64,000 bases of DNA from Helicobacter bilis (GTDB lineage Bacteria > Campylobacterota > Campylobacteria > Campylobacterales > Helicobacteraceae): NCBI RefSeq assembly GCF_001999985.1, contig NZ_CP019645.1, positions 310,001 to 374,000 of the forward strand, written 5' to 3'. Made by a program: the position numbers and the translations under genes. Of the stretch, positions 44,029 to 53,809 are shown piece by piece. The first letter of the stretch is position 1, and the number at the start of each line of letters is the position of its first letter. A model generated the notes under the pieces. The model was not told the origin of the DNA. It was given only the letters and a program-made list of their open reading frames with translations, and searched no databases.

Positions 44029-44142
44029 ATGAAAGTTCGACCATCGGTCAAAAAAATGTGCGATAAATGCAAAGTCATTAAACGCAAGGGTGTGGTTCGC
44101 GTGATTTGTGCGAATCCAAAACATAAACAAAGACAAGGATAA
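44029..44142 (+). CDS. rpmJ: 50S ribosomal protein L36
   Basis: The 37-residue product begins [20 protein letters not shown] and ends [12 protein letters not shown], a complete zinc-binding (C+) L36 with the CxxC and C/H ligands. AGGAG lies seven bases before the ATG. It starts the run rpmJ-rpsM-rpsK-rpsD-rpoA-rplQ. In most relatives infA precedes rpmJ; here a transporter gene and a promoter do. Confidence 0.95.
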   Translation: MKVRPSVKKMCDKCKVIKRKGVVRVICANPKHKQRQG

Positions 44143-44145
44143 AAA

Positions 44146-44508
44146 ATGGCTAGAATTGCTGGTGTAGATTTGCCAAAAAAGAAAAGAGTAGAATATGCAC
44201 TCACATATATCTATGGTATTGGGCTTAAAAGCTCAAGAGATATTTTGAATGCTGTAAATATTTCTTTTGATAAGCGAGTTCATGATCTCAGCGAAGATGA
44301 TATTTCAAAAATCTCCAAAAAGATTCAAGAAAGTTATATGGTTGAGGGTGATTTACGCAAAAAAGTAACAATGGATATTAAGGCTCTTATGGATTTAGGT
44401 AGTTATCGTGGTTTAAGACACAGAAAAGGCTTACCTGTGCGTGGGCAAACAACAAAAAATAATGCTCGCACAAGAAAAGGTAAGAAGAAAACCGTTGGTA
44501 GCAAATAA
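44146..44508 (+). CDS. rpsM: 30S ribosomal protein S13
   Basis: S13 sits in the head of the small subunit and contacts the large subunit. The 120-residue product begins [20 protein letters not shown], has the helix-two-turn-helix region, and ends [18 protein letters not shown], all typical. It starts three bases after the rpmJ stop, with AAGGAT inside the rpmJ end as ribosome-binding site. Co-transcription with rpmJ and rpsK is expected. Confidence 0.97.
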   Translation: MARIAGVDLPKKKRVEYALTYIYGIGLKSSRDILNAVNISFDKRVHDLSEDDISKISKKIQESYMVEGDLRKKVTMDIKALMDLGSYRGLRHRKGLPVRGQTTKNNARTRKGKKKTVGSK

Positions 44509-44518
44509 GGAGTAGCGT

Positions 44519-44914
44519 ATGGCAAAGAAACAAACAAATGTTAAAAAAAGAGTGGTAAAAAAGAATATTGCTCGCGGGATTGTGTGCATCGCTGCTTCAT
44601 TTAACAATACAAATGTAACAGTTACTGATGAAATGGGTAATGTTTTGTGTTGGGCTACTGCTGGTGGATTAGGCTTTAAAGGTAGTAAAAAATCTACGCC
44701 TTATGCCGCACAACAAGCTGTAGAATCTGCTTTATCTAAAGCAAAAGAACATGGCATTAAAGAAGTGGGCATTAAGGTGCAAGGTCCGGGTAGTGGTCGT
44801 GAAACTGCTGTAAAAAGCGTTGGTGCGATTGAAGGTATTAAAGTGTTATGGATAAAGGATGTAACGCCATTGCCACATAATGGTTGTCGTCCGCCTAAAA
44901 GAAGAAGAGTATAA
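44519..44914 (+). CDS. rpsK: 30S ribosomal protein S11
   Basis: S11 lies on the platform and helps select mRNA in the P site. The 131-residue product contains [15 protein letters not shown] near 35, [17 protein letters not shown] near 60, and ends [15 protein letters not shown], matching the family end to end. AAGGAG lies five bases before the ATG, ten bases after rpsM. Confidence 0.97.
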   Translation: MAKKQTNVKKRVVKKNIARGIVCIAASFNNTNVTVTDEMGNVLCWATAGGLGFKGSKKSTPYAAQQAVESALSKAKEHGIKEVGIKVQGPGSGRETAVKSVGAIEGIKVLWIKDVTPLPHNGCRPPKRRRV

Positions 44915-44925
44915 GGGAGTGTTGC

Positions 44926-45552
44926 ATGGCAAGATATAGAGGACCTGTAGAAAAGATTGAAAGACGACTAGGCGTTTCTCTTGCACTGAAAGGTGAGAGA
45001 AGACTAGCTGGTAAAAGTGCGCGTGAAAAAAGGGATTATGGTCCCGGACAGCATGGCATGAGAAGAGGTAAAATATCTGATTATGGTTTGCAATTACGCG
45101 AAAAGCAAAAAGCAAAGTTTATGTATGGCATTAGTGAAAAGCAATTCCGCTCTATTTTTAAAGAAGCGAACAGACAAGAAGGAAACACAGGTGAGAATCT
45201 CATACGATTGCTTGAGTTACGCCTTGATAATGTTGTGTATAGAATGGGCTTTGCGACTACAAGAAGATTTGCAAGACAGCTTGTAACACATGGGCATATC
45301 TTAGTTGATGGCAAACGAGTAGATATTCCATCATTCCAAATCAAGCAAGGACAAAAAGTTGAAGTAAGAGAAAAAAGTAAAAACAATGTGCAAATTGTGC
45401 GTTCTCTTGATCTTACTGATCAAATTGGTATTGTGCCTTGGGTTGATATTGATAAGGATAAAAAGTTTGGTATTTTTACGCGCAATCCAGAAAGAAGCGA
45501 AGTTGAGATTCCAATAGAGGAGCGTTTAATCGTTGAGCTATACTCAAAATAA
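44926..45552 (+). CDS. rpsD: 30S ribosomal protein S4
   Basis: S4 starts 16S rRNA assembly and represses its own operon in many bacteria. The 208-residue product begins [20 protein letters not shown] (the zinc-free C- form), has YGPGQHG near 44, and an S4 RNA-binding domain (about 95-160) with [27 protein letters not shown] precedes the ATG. Length is normal. Confidence 0.97.
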   Translation: MARYRGPVEKIERRLGVSLALKGERRLAGKSAREKRDYGPGQHGMRRGKISDYGLQLREKQKAKFMYGISEKQFRSIFKEANRQEGNTGENLIRLLELRLDNVVYRMGFATTRRFARQLVTHGHILVDGKRVDIPSFQIKQGQKVEVREKSKNNVQIVRSLDLTDQIGIVPWVDIDKDKKFGIFTRNPERSEVEIPIEERLIVELYSK

Positions 45553-45570
45553 TACATAAGGTGGTTTAGT

Positions 45571-46584
45571 ATGAAAAGTATAAAGGTAAGACCATATATT
45601 CCAGAAAAACTTGAGATAGAAGAAATTGCGCCAAATCACATTCGATTACACGCATATCCGTTTGAACCCCATTATGCTGTTACGATAGCTCATCCTGTCC
45701 GCAGATTGCTACTATCAAGCTCTGTGGGATATGCGCCAATAGGTATAAAGATTGAGGGTGTGCGACATGAGTTTGATACTGTGCGTGGAGTTGCTGAAGA
45801 TGTAGCACCATTCATTGTGAATATTAAAAACTTGAAATTCAAAGTAAATGAAGATATGCAGCAACACGAAAAATTTGAGTTGCATTATGAGTTTAATGGT
45901 CCAATGGAGTTGCGTGGTGAGCATTTAAGCAATGAAAATATCACGGTATTAAGCACGGATTCACATTTAGCAAATATTAATAGTGATGCAAAGCTTAAAT
46001 TCTCTATTTTAATACATAAAGGTTTAGGATTTGTAGCGAGTGAGACCATCCGTGAAGAAATAGGTAGTGAGTATATACCACTTGATGCTGACTTTACGCC
46101 GGTAAAAAGGGCTGTGTATGACATTGAGAATGTTTTACATGAAAGTAACCCTAACTTTGAAAAGATTGTATTTGAAGTAGAAACAAATGGGCAAATTGAG
46201 CCTATGGAAGCTTTCAAAGAAGCAGTTGCTATCATGCACTCTCAAATGAGTGTGTTTGGTGCAGAACTTAGTGATGTGCCAACAAGCAATGGTCGTTTAA
46301 ATGGTGATAGCCCAGAGTTAAAGGTATTACTATCGAGTGTTGAGATACTCAACCTAGAGCATCGTCCAAGCAATTGTTTGCAGAAGTCAAATATCAAATA
46401 CATAGGTGAGTTGGTATTGATGAATGAGAGTGATTTAAAGAATATTAAAAATTTAGGCAAACGCTCATTTGATGAGATTACAGCAAAGCTAAATGAAGTT
46501 GGCTATGCGGTTGGTGCGGATTTACCACATGAATTAGCTACGACTTTAAGTAAGCGTTTGGCAAAATTAAAAGGACAAAATTAA
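45571..46584 (+). CDS. rpoA: RNA polymerase alpha subunit
   Basis: Alpha nucleates polymerase assembly and contacts upstream promoter DNA and activators. The 337-residue product has the N-terminal dimerisation domain ([18 protein letters not shown] near 38, [13 protein letters not shown] near 75) and a C-terminal domain with [20 protein letters not shown] and [19 protein letters not shown]. Both domains are complete. It is followed by rplQ after ten bases, the conserved order. Confidence 0.96.
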   Translation: MKSIKVRPYIPEKLEIEEIAPNHIRLHAYPFEPHYAVTIAHPVRRLLLSSSVGYAPIGIKIEGVRHEFDTVRGVAEDVAPFIVNIKNLKFKVNEDMQQHEKFELHYEFNGPMELRGEHLSNENITVLSTDSHLANINSDAKLKFSILIHKGLGFVASETIREEIGSEYIPLDADFTPVKRAVYDIENVLHESNPNFEKIVFEVETNGQIEPMEAFKEAVAIMHSQMSVFGAELSDVPTSNGRLNGDSPELKVLLSSVEILNLEHRPSNCLQKSNIKYIGELVLMNESDLKNIKNLGKRSFDEITAKLNEVGYAVGADLPHELATTLSKRLAKLKGQN

Positions 46585-46594
46585 AAGGAATAAT

Positions 46595-46948
46595 ATGCGA
46601 CATAAACATGGTTATAGGAAATTAGGCAGGACTTCTTCTCATAGAAAGGCATTGTTAAAGAATCTAAGCATCGCCCTTATTGAGCATGGTAGAATAGAAA
46701 CAGGTGTATTTAAAGCAAAAGAGTTACAAAGCTATATTGAAAAGCTTGTTACTGCGTCAAAGAATGCGGACTTTAATACACATAGATATGTATTTGCTGA
46801 ATTGCAAAATAAGAAGGCAACTAAAAAATTGATTACAGAAATAGCTCCTAAGTTTTCTGCAAGAAATGGTGGCTATACTCGTATTCAAAGAAGTGGCATT
46901 AGAAGAGGTGATGCTTCTACATTGGCTATCATTGAATTTGTTGAGTAA
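46595..46948 (+). CDS. rplQ: 50S ribosomal protein L17
   Basis: The 117-residue product begins [20 protein letters not shown] and has the central [14 protein letters not shown], the standard L17 pattern. AAGGAAT precedes the ATG. It ends the operon; two hairpins follow (46951-46978 and 46998-47025). Confidence 0.96.
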   Translation: MRHKHGYRKLGRTSSHRKALLKNLSIALIEHGRIETGVFKAKELQSYIEKLVTASKNADFNTHRYVFAELQNKKATKKLITEIAPKFSARNGGYTRIQRSGIRRGDASTLAIIEFVE

Positions 46949-47246
46949 AAACTTGTGCTTATTGCAGTAAGCAACAAGCAATGTATTAGCTAATCTGGTG
47001 TGTTGGATAGCAATATTTAACACACAAGATTTCTATCTTCTATCCCCAAAGTAAAAATTTCAAGTTACAAACTCAAATTATCCTTAAATTTATCCCCTAG
47101 TGTCTTTAATACTATAAAAGGTGTATAAACATGATACTAAGCATGGCATACTATAGATTCTAATGTTATCTGTTGTTTCCAAATGATTATAAGATGGTTT
47201 TATAAAAGTAGATTTTAATCTACACTAAACTTTCATTACAACGCAA
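46949..47246. terminator. Convergent gap rplQ / dihydroorotase-like gene with two hairpins
   Basis: Just after the rplQ stop, CTTGTGCTTA pairs with TAAGCAACAAG (one mismatch), and GTGTGTT (46998-47004) pairs with AACACAC (47019-47025). Neither has a strong T run, so termination is likely but not certain. The remainder is AT-rich and featureless. Confidence 0.45.
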
Positions 47247-48494
47247 TCACAATTTATGCAACTTGCCATCAACTACCATATATTTAATCTTCCCATATAG
47301 TTCTAAACCATGATAAAGACTTGTAGAATCTAAAACTTCAAATTTTTCCTCCAAATCAACGATCATAAAATCAGCATCTCTTTGTGTAGCAATATGTCCT
47401 TTATTTAGTCGCATAAGCTTACTTGCATTGCTACTTGTAAGCTTTACTAAATCTCGCATTGACAGAATCTCTTCTTTCACTAGCAAGGTATATGCAAGGC
47501 TAAAAAAGTATTCAATACCAGATACACCCTCACTTGCATATTCAAATACTTGCTCTTTATACTGCTTTGAGACTTCTTGCTGCATACTTGTTAGAAGAGA
47601 AACTTTGCCCTCTTGCAATCTTTTTACAAGTTTTTCTTTTTTACTCCGAGTAAGCAGGGGTGGGGTCATTTTGTAGCGTGTATCATAGGTTTTTATGCTT
47701 TGTTCATTAAAGATTAAATGTGGGAGTCCAACTTGTGCGTGCATGTTTTTTTCATGGCAAATCATATCGAGTGTATGGGCTATATTCATAGACATAAAAA
47801 TGACTTCAATATCAAGGAATTTTGCCATTTCTTTTATCTTTGCAACTTCTTTAATTTGTCCTATCGGCGTTATCATAGGTAGTCCAAGCCCCCTTGCAAA
47901 CGCACTCTCATACGCCACACCTTGCTCGATATTGAAATCAAATGCAAATACACAAAGTGGTAAATCAAGCATTTTAGCATATTGCATACTTTGATATAAG
48001 AGATTAGACCCAATCGCAGAATTACTAAAAATTGCCTTTGCATTTTTATTAAGACTATGCAATGTATCGATATTGCTTAGTCTAGATTCTGAATCTGTGC
48101 TTGCAATAAGTGGATAAATATTTACACTATTGTGTGAATTAATGCTTTCAATAAGGGCATTCATAGCTTCATTATCAATGCTTGGCTGTGTGTATGGATT
48201 AAGAAAGATGGTAGAGATACCGCCATAAAGTGCCTTATTTGCAAGTGTGTGTATGGGCTTTGCCCCAAGCTTTTTATCAAGTGGAAATACATTAATATCA
48301 ATACAAGCTGGCAATATCGCATACCCATTGCAATCAATCTCTTCGCATTCTCGCAAATCATCTCTAAACGAAATAGAATCTTGTATAACCTGTATAATCT
48401 TGCCATTTTGCACATACACACTGCCTTGCACAAAGCCCTTTTCATCATCAAATATTTTCGCATTTTTAAAACATTGTATTTTATCTTCTTGCAT
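47247..48494 (-). CDS. Dihydroorotase-like protein lacking the HxH metal site
   Basis: The 415-residue product has the amidohydrolase layout of class I dihydroorotase: a start beta-sandwich, AILPACIDINVFPLDKKLG where active enzymes have D-x-H-x-H, TLANKALYGGISTIFLNPYT near 82, and a C-terminal GHIATQRDADFMIVDLEEKF. The missing histidines mean it probably does not bind zinc or catalyse. Inactive PyrC-like proteins are known partners of aspartate transcarbamoylase (PyrB), so a structural role in pyrimidine synthesis is the likeliest guess. AAAGGATAG precedes the ATG. ccdA lies 13 bases upstream and probably shares its transcript. Confidence 0.75.
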   Translation of the reverse strand: MQEDKIQCFKNAKIFDDEKGFVQGSVYVQNGKIIQVIQDSISFRDDLRECEEIDCNGYAILPACIDINVFPLDKKLGAKPIHTLANKALYGGISTIFLNPYTQPSIDNEAMNALIESINSHNSVNIYPLIASTDSESRLSNIDTLHSLNKNAKAIFSNSAIGSNLLYQSMQYAKMLDLPLCVFAFDFNIEQGVAYESAFARGLGLPMITPIGQIKEVAKIKEMAKFLDIEVIFMSMNIAHTLDMICHEKNMHAQVGLPHLIFNEQSIKTYDTRYKMTPPLLTRSKKEKLVKRLQEGKVSLLTSMQQEVSKQYKEQVFEYASEGVSGIEYFFSLAYTLLVKEEILSMRDLVKLTSSNASKLMRLNKGHIATQRDADFMIVDLEEKFEVLDSTSLYHGLELYGKIKYMVVDGKLHKL

Positions 48495-48507
48495 ATCTAT
48501 CCTTTCA

Positions 48508-49212
48508 TTAACTCATAAATAAAGAAGTATCACCCAAAATGATTAAGATTCCAATGCCAATTAAAAAGATACCACATATTTTTTCAATAATTCTTAATTG
48601 CTTTTTTGCTTTTCGTATGAGATTTAATCCCTTGTCTAAAAAGAGAGCTAATAATAAAAAAGGGAGTGAAAGCCCGGCTATAAAAGCTAAACTAGCGTAT
48701 ATAGCAAGTCCCTCATTCATAGAAGCAAGCAGGGCAATAGAGCTAATAATAGGACCAGAGCAAGGCGACCAGCCCGCCGCAAAACCCACGCCTATAATAA
48801 ATGGTGCGATAAATCTTAGAATCTTATGTTGTTCTAGCTTTTGTAGGTTTAATTGCTTTGTTTGATTAAGCATTGCAATATGAAAGATTCCCAAAAAATG
48901 GATACCAAAAAGGATAACAATACCGCCAGAAATATATCGCACAATGGGATAATTAAAAAAATTATCGATAATTTGAAACATGGCTAAAAAAAGCAAAAAG
49001 AATACAAGCCCAAACCCAAAAACAAAAAGCATTGCATTGCGAAACATACTAAAGCGAGAATACTTTGTCTCATCATGTAGCACACTCCCAGAAATATAGC
49101 TCATATAAGATGGTATAAGCGGCAGAATGCAAGGTGCAAGAAAGTTTAGAATCCCACCCAAAAAACTTGCAATAAGCGGTAATTCAAAAAATATTTTTTG
49201 TAAAAAGTCCAT
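48508..49212 (-). CDS. ccdA: Cytochrome c biogenesis protein CcdA (DsbD transmembrane family)
   Basis: CcdA carries reducing power across the inner membrane to periplasmic thioredoxins for haem attachment to cytochromes c. The 234-residue product has six helices and the two redox cysteines, one in NFLAPCILPLIPSYMSYISG near 25 and the other in GFAAGWSPCSGPI near 142. Only a weak GGA lies upstream of the ATG. The dihydroorotase-like gene follows after 13 bases. Confidence 0.9.
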   Translation of the reverse strand: MDFLQKIFFELPLIASFLGGILNFLAPCILPLIPSYMSYISGSVLHDETKYSRFSMFRNAMLFVFGFGLVFFLLFLAMFQIIDNFFNYPIVRYISGGIVILFGIHFLGIFHIAMLNQTKQLNLQKLEQHKILRFIAPFIIGVGFAAGWSPCSGPIISSIALLASMNEGLAIYASLAFIAGLSLPFLLLALFLDKGLNLIRKAKKQLRIIEKICGIFLIGIGILIILGDTSLFMS

Positions 49213-49511
49213 AGAGTTAATCCAAATAGCTTATAAATATAGTATAGAAATAAAATTATACTCAATGTCTTAGAATATCTACAACAAATGTGAAATTTTC
49301 TAGAATTGCTTTGAAGGATTCCAAATAGTGCTTTATAGATATTTCATGTAGAATTCTTGCACATTTGCCATCAAACTTTAACTTTTTAACCCACAAGAAA
49401 ACATTTAACCACAAATACAAAAACACACTAACACATAAAAGCCTCAATAAATTTAACAATGGATGAAAGCATACTAAAAAGCATTTAGCAACGATACATA
49501 ATAAATTAAAA

Positions 49512-50212
49512 ATGATGAGCTTTGTAAGTATGGCGGGGATTGGTAGTATTGCTGTAATGGGAACTGGGATTATAAAGCTAAAGTGAATATACAAACACCA
49601 TAAAAAATCAAATAAAATTGCTCGTTTTGGCAAGGAATATATAAATAATCAATATAAAGCAAAAATCACTGACATTAAAAACTTTGGTGACAAAACCTTA
49701 CAAGCCGTGCAAAATATGAGCGAGTTAATCACTAGAAATAAAGATGATTTAAAATAATAGCACATATAACAAGATAATAAAACAAGCATAAACGCCAACA
49801 AAGATTTATCACAACTTGGAATAAATCATAATGACTGGGTAAAATGGATTGGAAAACACAGTTACAAACTTTGCTAGATAAATCACAAGATAAAATATTT
49901 GATGATCTATCTAGTGATGTATTGCATGAAGCCTTACAGAATTTAAGTATGCGGGGCTAACTGCTAATCAATTGAGGGCTTTAAGTGGTGGAGTAAAAGA
50001 GTGAAGCGGGCGGAGTTAATGATAAAGGCTTAAAAGGTTTAAATCATGTGCAAAACGCTTTTAACAATGCTTTGCAAAATGTAGCAAGTAGTGAAAATAT
50101 TAATAAGGCTACATAAGTTAGGAAAAGATTTTGCAACAACAATGCGCCAATTCGGTGACTTTCTTGTGGATTCTGCAAGTGGAGTCAATAAAGCCTTAAT
50201 CATTCAGTCTTA
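49512..50212 (+). pseudogene. Decayed membrane-associated protein gene
   Basis: From 49512 a frame reads MMSFVSMAGIGSIAVMG then TGIIKLK and meets an in-frame TGA. It continues in the same frame through HHKKSNKIARFGKEYINNQY and QAVQNMSELITRNKDDL to a TAA near 49757. Further fragments in other frames (NKDLSQLGINHNDWVKWIGK, then LQNLSMRG) extend to about 50212. This is one or more genes broken by stops and frameshifts; the family is unknown. The opposite-strand frame at 49262-49633 is not believed real. Confidence 0.4.
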
Positions 50213-50776
50213 ATTTAATAATCTAACATTTGCAATACATGCAAAACAAGGCAAACAAGATTTTAAAACTTAATACACATGCAAAACATATCTTAACACT
50301 ACTTACACAACTCAATCATACATTTATACAAGTTAATCATACGCTAATCATGTTTTTAATGTTTTATTACCTTCTTTTATGTTTTGGAATGCATCTTTTA
50401 ATCTTTTGTTTGTTGGTAATGTTACATTGCAGGTTTTGTTAAGATTGTATCAAAACTTTAATATTTTTGTATATATGTAATTCCAATTTGTATCAAAGCT
50501 TTAATTAATTCGTAATTTTGTATTGCTTAGTTTATAACACTTTGTAAAGTGAAAATGTAATATATAATCACTGGATAAAAATCATATAAAAAAGGCTTAG
50601 ATTTTAAGTTGTAGTAAGGGTATTTTAAAGGGTTAAATCTTTAGAATATGTGTTATTTTACTTGTAATTTTTGATTTAACCTTAAAAGGTTATACAAAAG
50701 GCTATACAGAATTATAAAGGGGTGTTTGAAGCTTGAAAAGTGTTATATCTGTAATTAAACATTAAGTGCCGATGTA
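50213..50776. other. AT-rich non-coding region
   Basis: Between the decayed gene and the outer-membrane protein fragment lies 560 bases of AT-rich DNA. It repeats the phrase TTGTATCAAA...CTTTAAT near 50446 and 50489. I see no gene or RNA here. Confidence 0.4.
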
Positions 50777-51088
50777 ATGGTGAATTTCTTAAATACAGAT
50801 AGCTTCACACTTGGTGCGTATGTAGGCTTTGGGCTTGGCTATGGTATCACTGGATTAACTGGCGAAAAAATGATAGTTGATACTTTGAGTAAAGAACAGA
50901 ATTACAATGGATTCAATATTCCTATAAATGTAGGTATCGCAGCGACTTTTGCAGGATCACATAAAGTAGAAATCGGTGCAAAAATCCAAGCCCTATCAGC
51001 TGGATATAGCTCAAAGACTAAGAATGATAAAAGCGAAATACTAATGAATACACATGTGATTAATGTAGGTTATTCTTACATTTTCTAA
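50777..51088 (+). pseudogene. C-terminal fragment of an outer-membrane beta-barrel protein
   Basis: About 103 residues with alternating hydrophobic strands (LGAYVGFGLGYGITGL, FNIPINVGIAATFAG, HKVEIGAKIQAL) end HVINVGYSYIF, the terminal Phe required for barrel assembly. No signal peptide or ribosome-binding site precedes it, and upstream sequence is non-coding. It is probably the 3' end of a lost Helicobacter outer-membrane protein gene that could serve as a recombination donor. Confidence 0.6.
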
Positions 51089-51373
51089 TGTTTTATAGGG
51101 CATAACCTTTATTTGTTCTGCCTTATTTTGTTTCAACCTATTTGTTCAGTCTTACAACCTTACATTATTAAAATTCCATTCCCACTTTTAAAGTGGGGAA
51201 TCTTTTGTATTTCAAACTTGCTTTTTTATATTGATTTAGAGATCAGATTCTCAACCATTCGGGTGGGTGCAGGGCGTAAGGGTGCAAAACAACACGACTT
51301 TAAAATCTATATGTGGTATGATATCCATTTGGAATATTGCAGTATTTCAAACCTGCTTTAGCTTAAAAAAAAA

Positions 51374-51387
51374 GGGGGGGGGGGGGG
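51374..51387 (+). repeat. Intergenic homopolymeric G14 tract
   Basis: Fourteen G after A9. It lies 170 bases beyond the stop of the minus-strand outer-membrane protein gene and next to repeat R2. Confidence 0.9.
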
Positions 51388-51392
51388 AATAT

Positions 51393-51471
51393 TTGGGCCA
51401 AGCCCACCTTTTTATTTCAATTTAGAATATACAAACGCTTGACAATGAAAAAATGTCGGTTAGAATTTTGA
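51393..51471 (-). repeat. Intergenic repeat R2, copy 2
   Basis: Reverse-complement match, about 85 percent by eye, to 15918-16007. Shared blocks include AAAATTCTAACCGACATTTT, CATTGTCAAG and GGTGGGCTTGG. It lies downstream of the 51.6 kb outer-membrane protein gene, in the same relative direction as copy 1 downstream of glcD. Confidence 0.75.
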
Positions 51472-51555
51472 GATGGAATCTAAAACCCGTTTTCACCCTA
51501 AACCCTGTCTCACCCAAATAAGACAGATTCTAAAAATCTTAAAGTATGCCAAGCC

Positions 51556-52566
51556 TTAAAACAAAACATTAACTGCGAATTGCCAATACATACCAAGTGT
51601 TGTGCTGTGTTCTTGTCGTAAGAGTTGTTGAGCGAAGACTTTATCCACACTAGGTGGTAAGGTTACTGTAGAATCCATTTGATACCACCTTTGACTTTTA
51701 GCACTTGGATCACCTGCGATTTGTATAGGCATTTTCACACCGATGTCAAATCGTATGTTGTTATAAGCATAAAGACTTGCACCAAATCGCATAAACGCAC
51801 CAGCCCCAGCTAGATAGAGTGTATCATCTGCTTTTAGCGTTACGCTGTCTTTGGTTGTGTTATTATAGGTTCTGCTATCATAATGCCCTAAGCTATAGGT
51901 GATAAACTCATAGCCAATACCACCATAAGCACCAATGCGTAATGGAATCATCTTTTTATAATCACTCAAAGTTCCCACCAAAATATGTATAGGTATATTT
52001 GCACCAAAGTCAAAGCCAACAGAGTAGCTTAACATAAAGGCATTATTTGAGATATTTTCTGCAAAGTTTGGATTCTTATTAAACTTAATTTCTTGATATT
52101 GTCCATTATTACCCGGTGCGGATACATAGAATCCATCACGATAGCAAATATTTGTAAGACCGGGCATTTCATCTGCACCGCATTTACGCAGATTCCCATC
52201 ACGCACATTTGATTTTGATATAGAGCCAAGATCGACTTTATTAGAATAACTCGCACTGATATAACCACGCAGGGTAAAAATCCCCATTTTATCAAAGGTT
52301 ACTTCCGTGCCGATATAACCGCTTGTAATGTCTTTCACGCTACCACTATACTCGCCAAGTTGCGTTTGTGAGTAGTAATAGCCGCCTTTTTCATTTACAC
52401 TTGAAGTGTTTTTTGTCATTTGATTTGTAGAGTTTGTATGAAGTGAGCCTTCCCCTATGCTTTGCCCTATCCCAAGAAAAAACTGATAGCGAACCGCCCA
52501 TGCAGACTCTATACAGCAAAAAATCCCCACAATGATAATAAAAACCCCTCTTTTTAAACCACTCAT
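51556..52566 (-). CDS. Outer-membrane beta-barrel protein (Helicobacter OMP type)
   Basis: The 336-residue product starts MSGLKRGVFIIIVGIFCCIE and ends its signal peptide at SAWA, before VRYQFFLGIGQS. Strands alternate through the mature part, with a pair of cysteines in a loop (RKCGADEMPGLTNICYRDG). The protein ends QFAVNVLF with the terminal Phe of outer-membrane barrels. GGGGAG lies seven bases before the ATG at 52566, so this start is preferred over a longer frame from 52614. The exact function (porin, adhesin) is unknown. Confidence 0.75.
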   Translation of the reverse strand: MSGLKRGVFIIIVGIFCCIESAWAVRYQFFLGIGQSIGEGSLHTNSTNQMTKNTSSVNEKGGYYYSQTQLGEYSGSVKDITSGYIGTEVTFDKMGIFTLRGYISASYSNKVDLGSISKSNVRDGNLRKCGADEMPGLTNICYRDGFYVSAPGNNGQYQEIKFNKNPNFAENISNNAFMLSYSVGFDFGANIPIHILVGTLSDYKKMIPLRIGAYGGIGYEFITYSLGHYDSRTYNNTTKDSVTLKADDTLYLAGAGAFMRFGASLYAYNNIRFDIGVKMPIQIAGDPSAKSQRWYQMDSTVTLPPSVDKVFAQQLLRQEHSTTLGMYWQFAVNVLF

Positions 52567-52576
52567 TCTACTCCCC

Positions 52577-53626
52577 TTATACACTCTTTTTATTAAAAAT
52601 AGGACAAATATCACTTGACTCTAGCTTTGTGGTGTCAAAAAAGTCCTTTATAGATTCTCTAATTAAATGATAATCCTTTTCATTATTGACAAACTCCCTG
52701 TATTTGCTAGAATCTTTCTGCCCTTTCGCATAGGCATGTAGGTTTTTTCTAAACATAATAACCCCTCTTTCGCCATAAAACTCAAACATAGAATCTAAAT
52801 GCTTTAATACTAAATCTTTCTTCAAAGCAAGTGGAAAGTCATTTGTTTTAGCCTGTATCTGCCAGAAAATCCAAGGAGATTTCAACGCAGCCCGACCAAT
52901 CATCGCCCCATCTGCATTCGTGATTTGCATGACTTTTTGAAAAGATTCTAAACCATCTATCTCGCCATTTGCAATCATGGGGATTTTCAAGTTTTCTTTC
53001 ATCAAAGCAAGGCTATCATAATCGATTTTATCCTTTTTATACGCATCCATTTTTGTCCTAGCATGCACTACGCAGTAATCCACACCGCTTTCATTAATCG
53101 CTTCTGCTAAATCTAGCGGTATCTTTTTATCAAAGCCTAGTCTAACCTTTACGCTATATACCTGCTTATTGCCATATTTGCGAATGATTTGTAGCAAAGA
53201 TACAAATTTATCTAAATCTTTTAAAAGCGCACTGCCATTGCCATGATTTGCCACCTTTGGAGCGGGACAACCGCAGTTAAAGTCAATAATATCCACCCAA
53301 GAGAGTTCATTAATCTTTTCAACTGCCCTTTTTAGAATCTCTTCTTTACTCCCTGAAATCTGCAGGGAAAAGGGCGTCTCATTCGGGCTTTTTAATGCCA
53401 TTTTTAGCGTTTTTTCATTCTCATAAACAAGGGCATGGGAGCTTATCATCTCACTCACGGTAATATCTACACCAAAATCTTTTACTACCTTTCTAAAAGG
53501 CACATCGCTAAAACCAGCAAGTGGGGCAAGTATCAGCAGGGGAGCTGGAAGCTTTTTTGTTTGTTTAAAAGTGTCTAGGTGGTGCTTTAGAGATTCTATA
53601 TTGCTGTAATGTGTTGTGTATTGCAC
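52577..53626 (-). CDS. dusB: tRNA-dihydrouridine synthase
   Basis: Dus enzymes reduce uridines in the tRNA D-loop using FMN. The 349-residue product has LAPLAGFSDVPFRKVVKDFG near the start (FMN site), DFNCGCPAPKVANHGNGSAL near 118 with the catalytic Cys, KVRLGFDKK near 165 and ANGEIDGLESF near 220. The start is GTG at 53626, with AAGGA six bases upstream. The family is sure; the DusB subtype is only likely. It may be co-transcribed with the outer-membrane protein gene beyond. Confidence 0.85.
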   Translation of the reverse strand: MQYTTHYSNIESLKHHLDTFKQTKKLPAPLLILAPLAGFSDVPFRKVVKDFGVDITVSEMISSHALVYENEKTLKMALKSPNETPFSLQISGSKEEILKRAVEKINELSWVDIIDFNCGCPAPKVANHGNGSALLKDLDKFVSLLQIIRKYGNKQVYSVKVRLGFDKKIPLDLAEAINESGVDYCVVHARTKMDAYKKDKIDYDSLALMKENLKIPMIANGEIDGLESFQKVMQITNADGAMIGRAALKSPWIFWQIQAKTNDFPLALKKDLVLKHLDSMFEFYGERGVIMFRKNLHAYAKGQKDSSKYREFVNNEKDYHLIRESIKDFFDTTKLESSDICPIFNKKSV

Positions 53627-53809
53627 TTATTTCCTTTTTCTCTTGCTTTAAGATTCTATAAAAATTAAGTCTTTGGGATTTACAAAGCACACATTATAGC
53701 ATAAAATATTATGTATTCTTTATGTTTAACTTATAAGGCATTGTAACCTAAACTCACACACTTTTGATACAATGACGGATAGATAATAATTATTTTTTAA
53801 GGAGCAAAT

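Larger units (their letters stand above)
51089..51555. other. Gap with terminator hairpin, G14 tract and inverted R2 repeat
   Basis: ATTCCCACTTT (from 51178) pairs with AAAGTGGGGAAT (to 51201) and is followed by CTTTTG, a terminator for the fragment upstream. A run of 14 G lies at 51374-51387, after nine A, outside any frame I trust. R2 copy 2 follows at 51393-51471. The 51113-51361 frame is not credible as a gene. Confidence 0.55.

Noticed and set aside
49262-49633. 123-residue hydrophobic minus-strand frame
   Set aside because: It overlaps the decayed plus-strand gene, has no good ribosome-binding site, and its hydrophobicity comes from AT-rich antisense sequence.
51113-51361. 82-residue plus-strand frame
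   Set aside because: It contains a terminator-like hairpin, has no ribosome-binding site and resembles no protein pattern.
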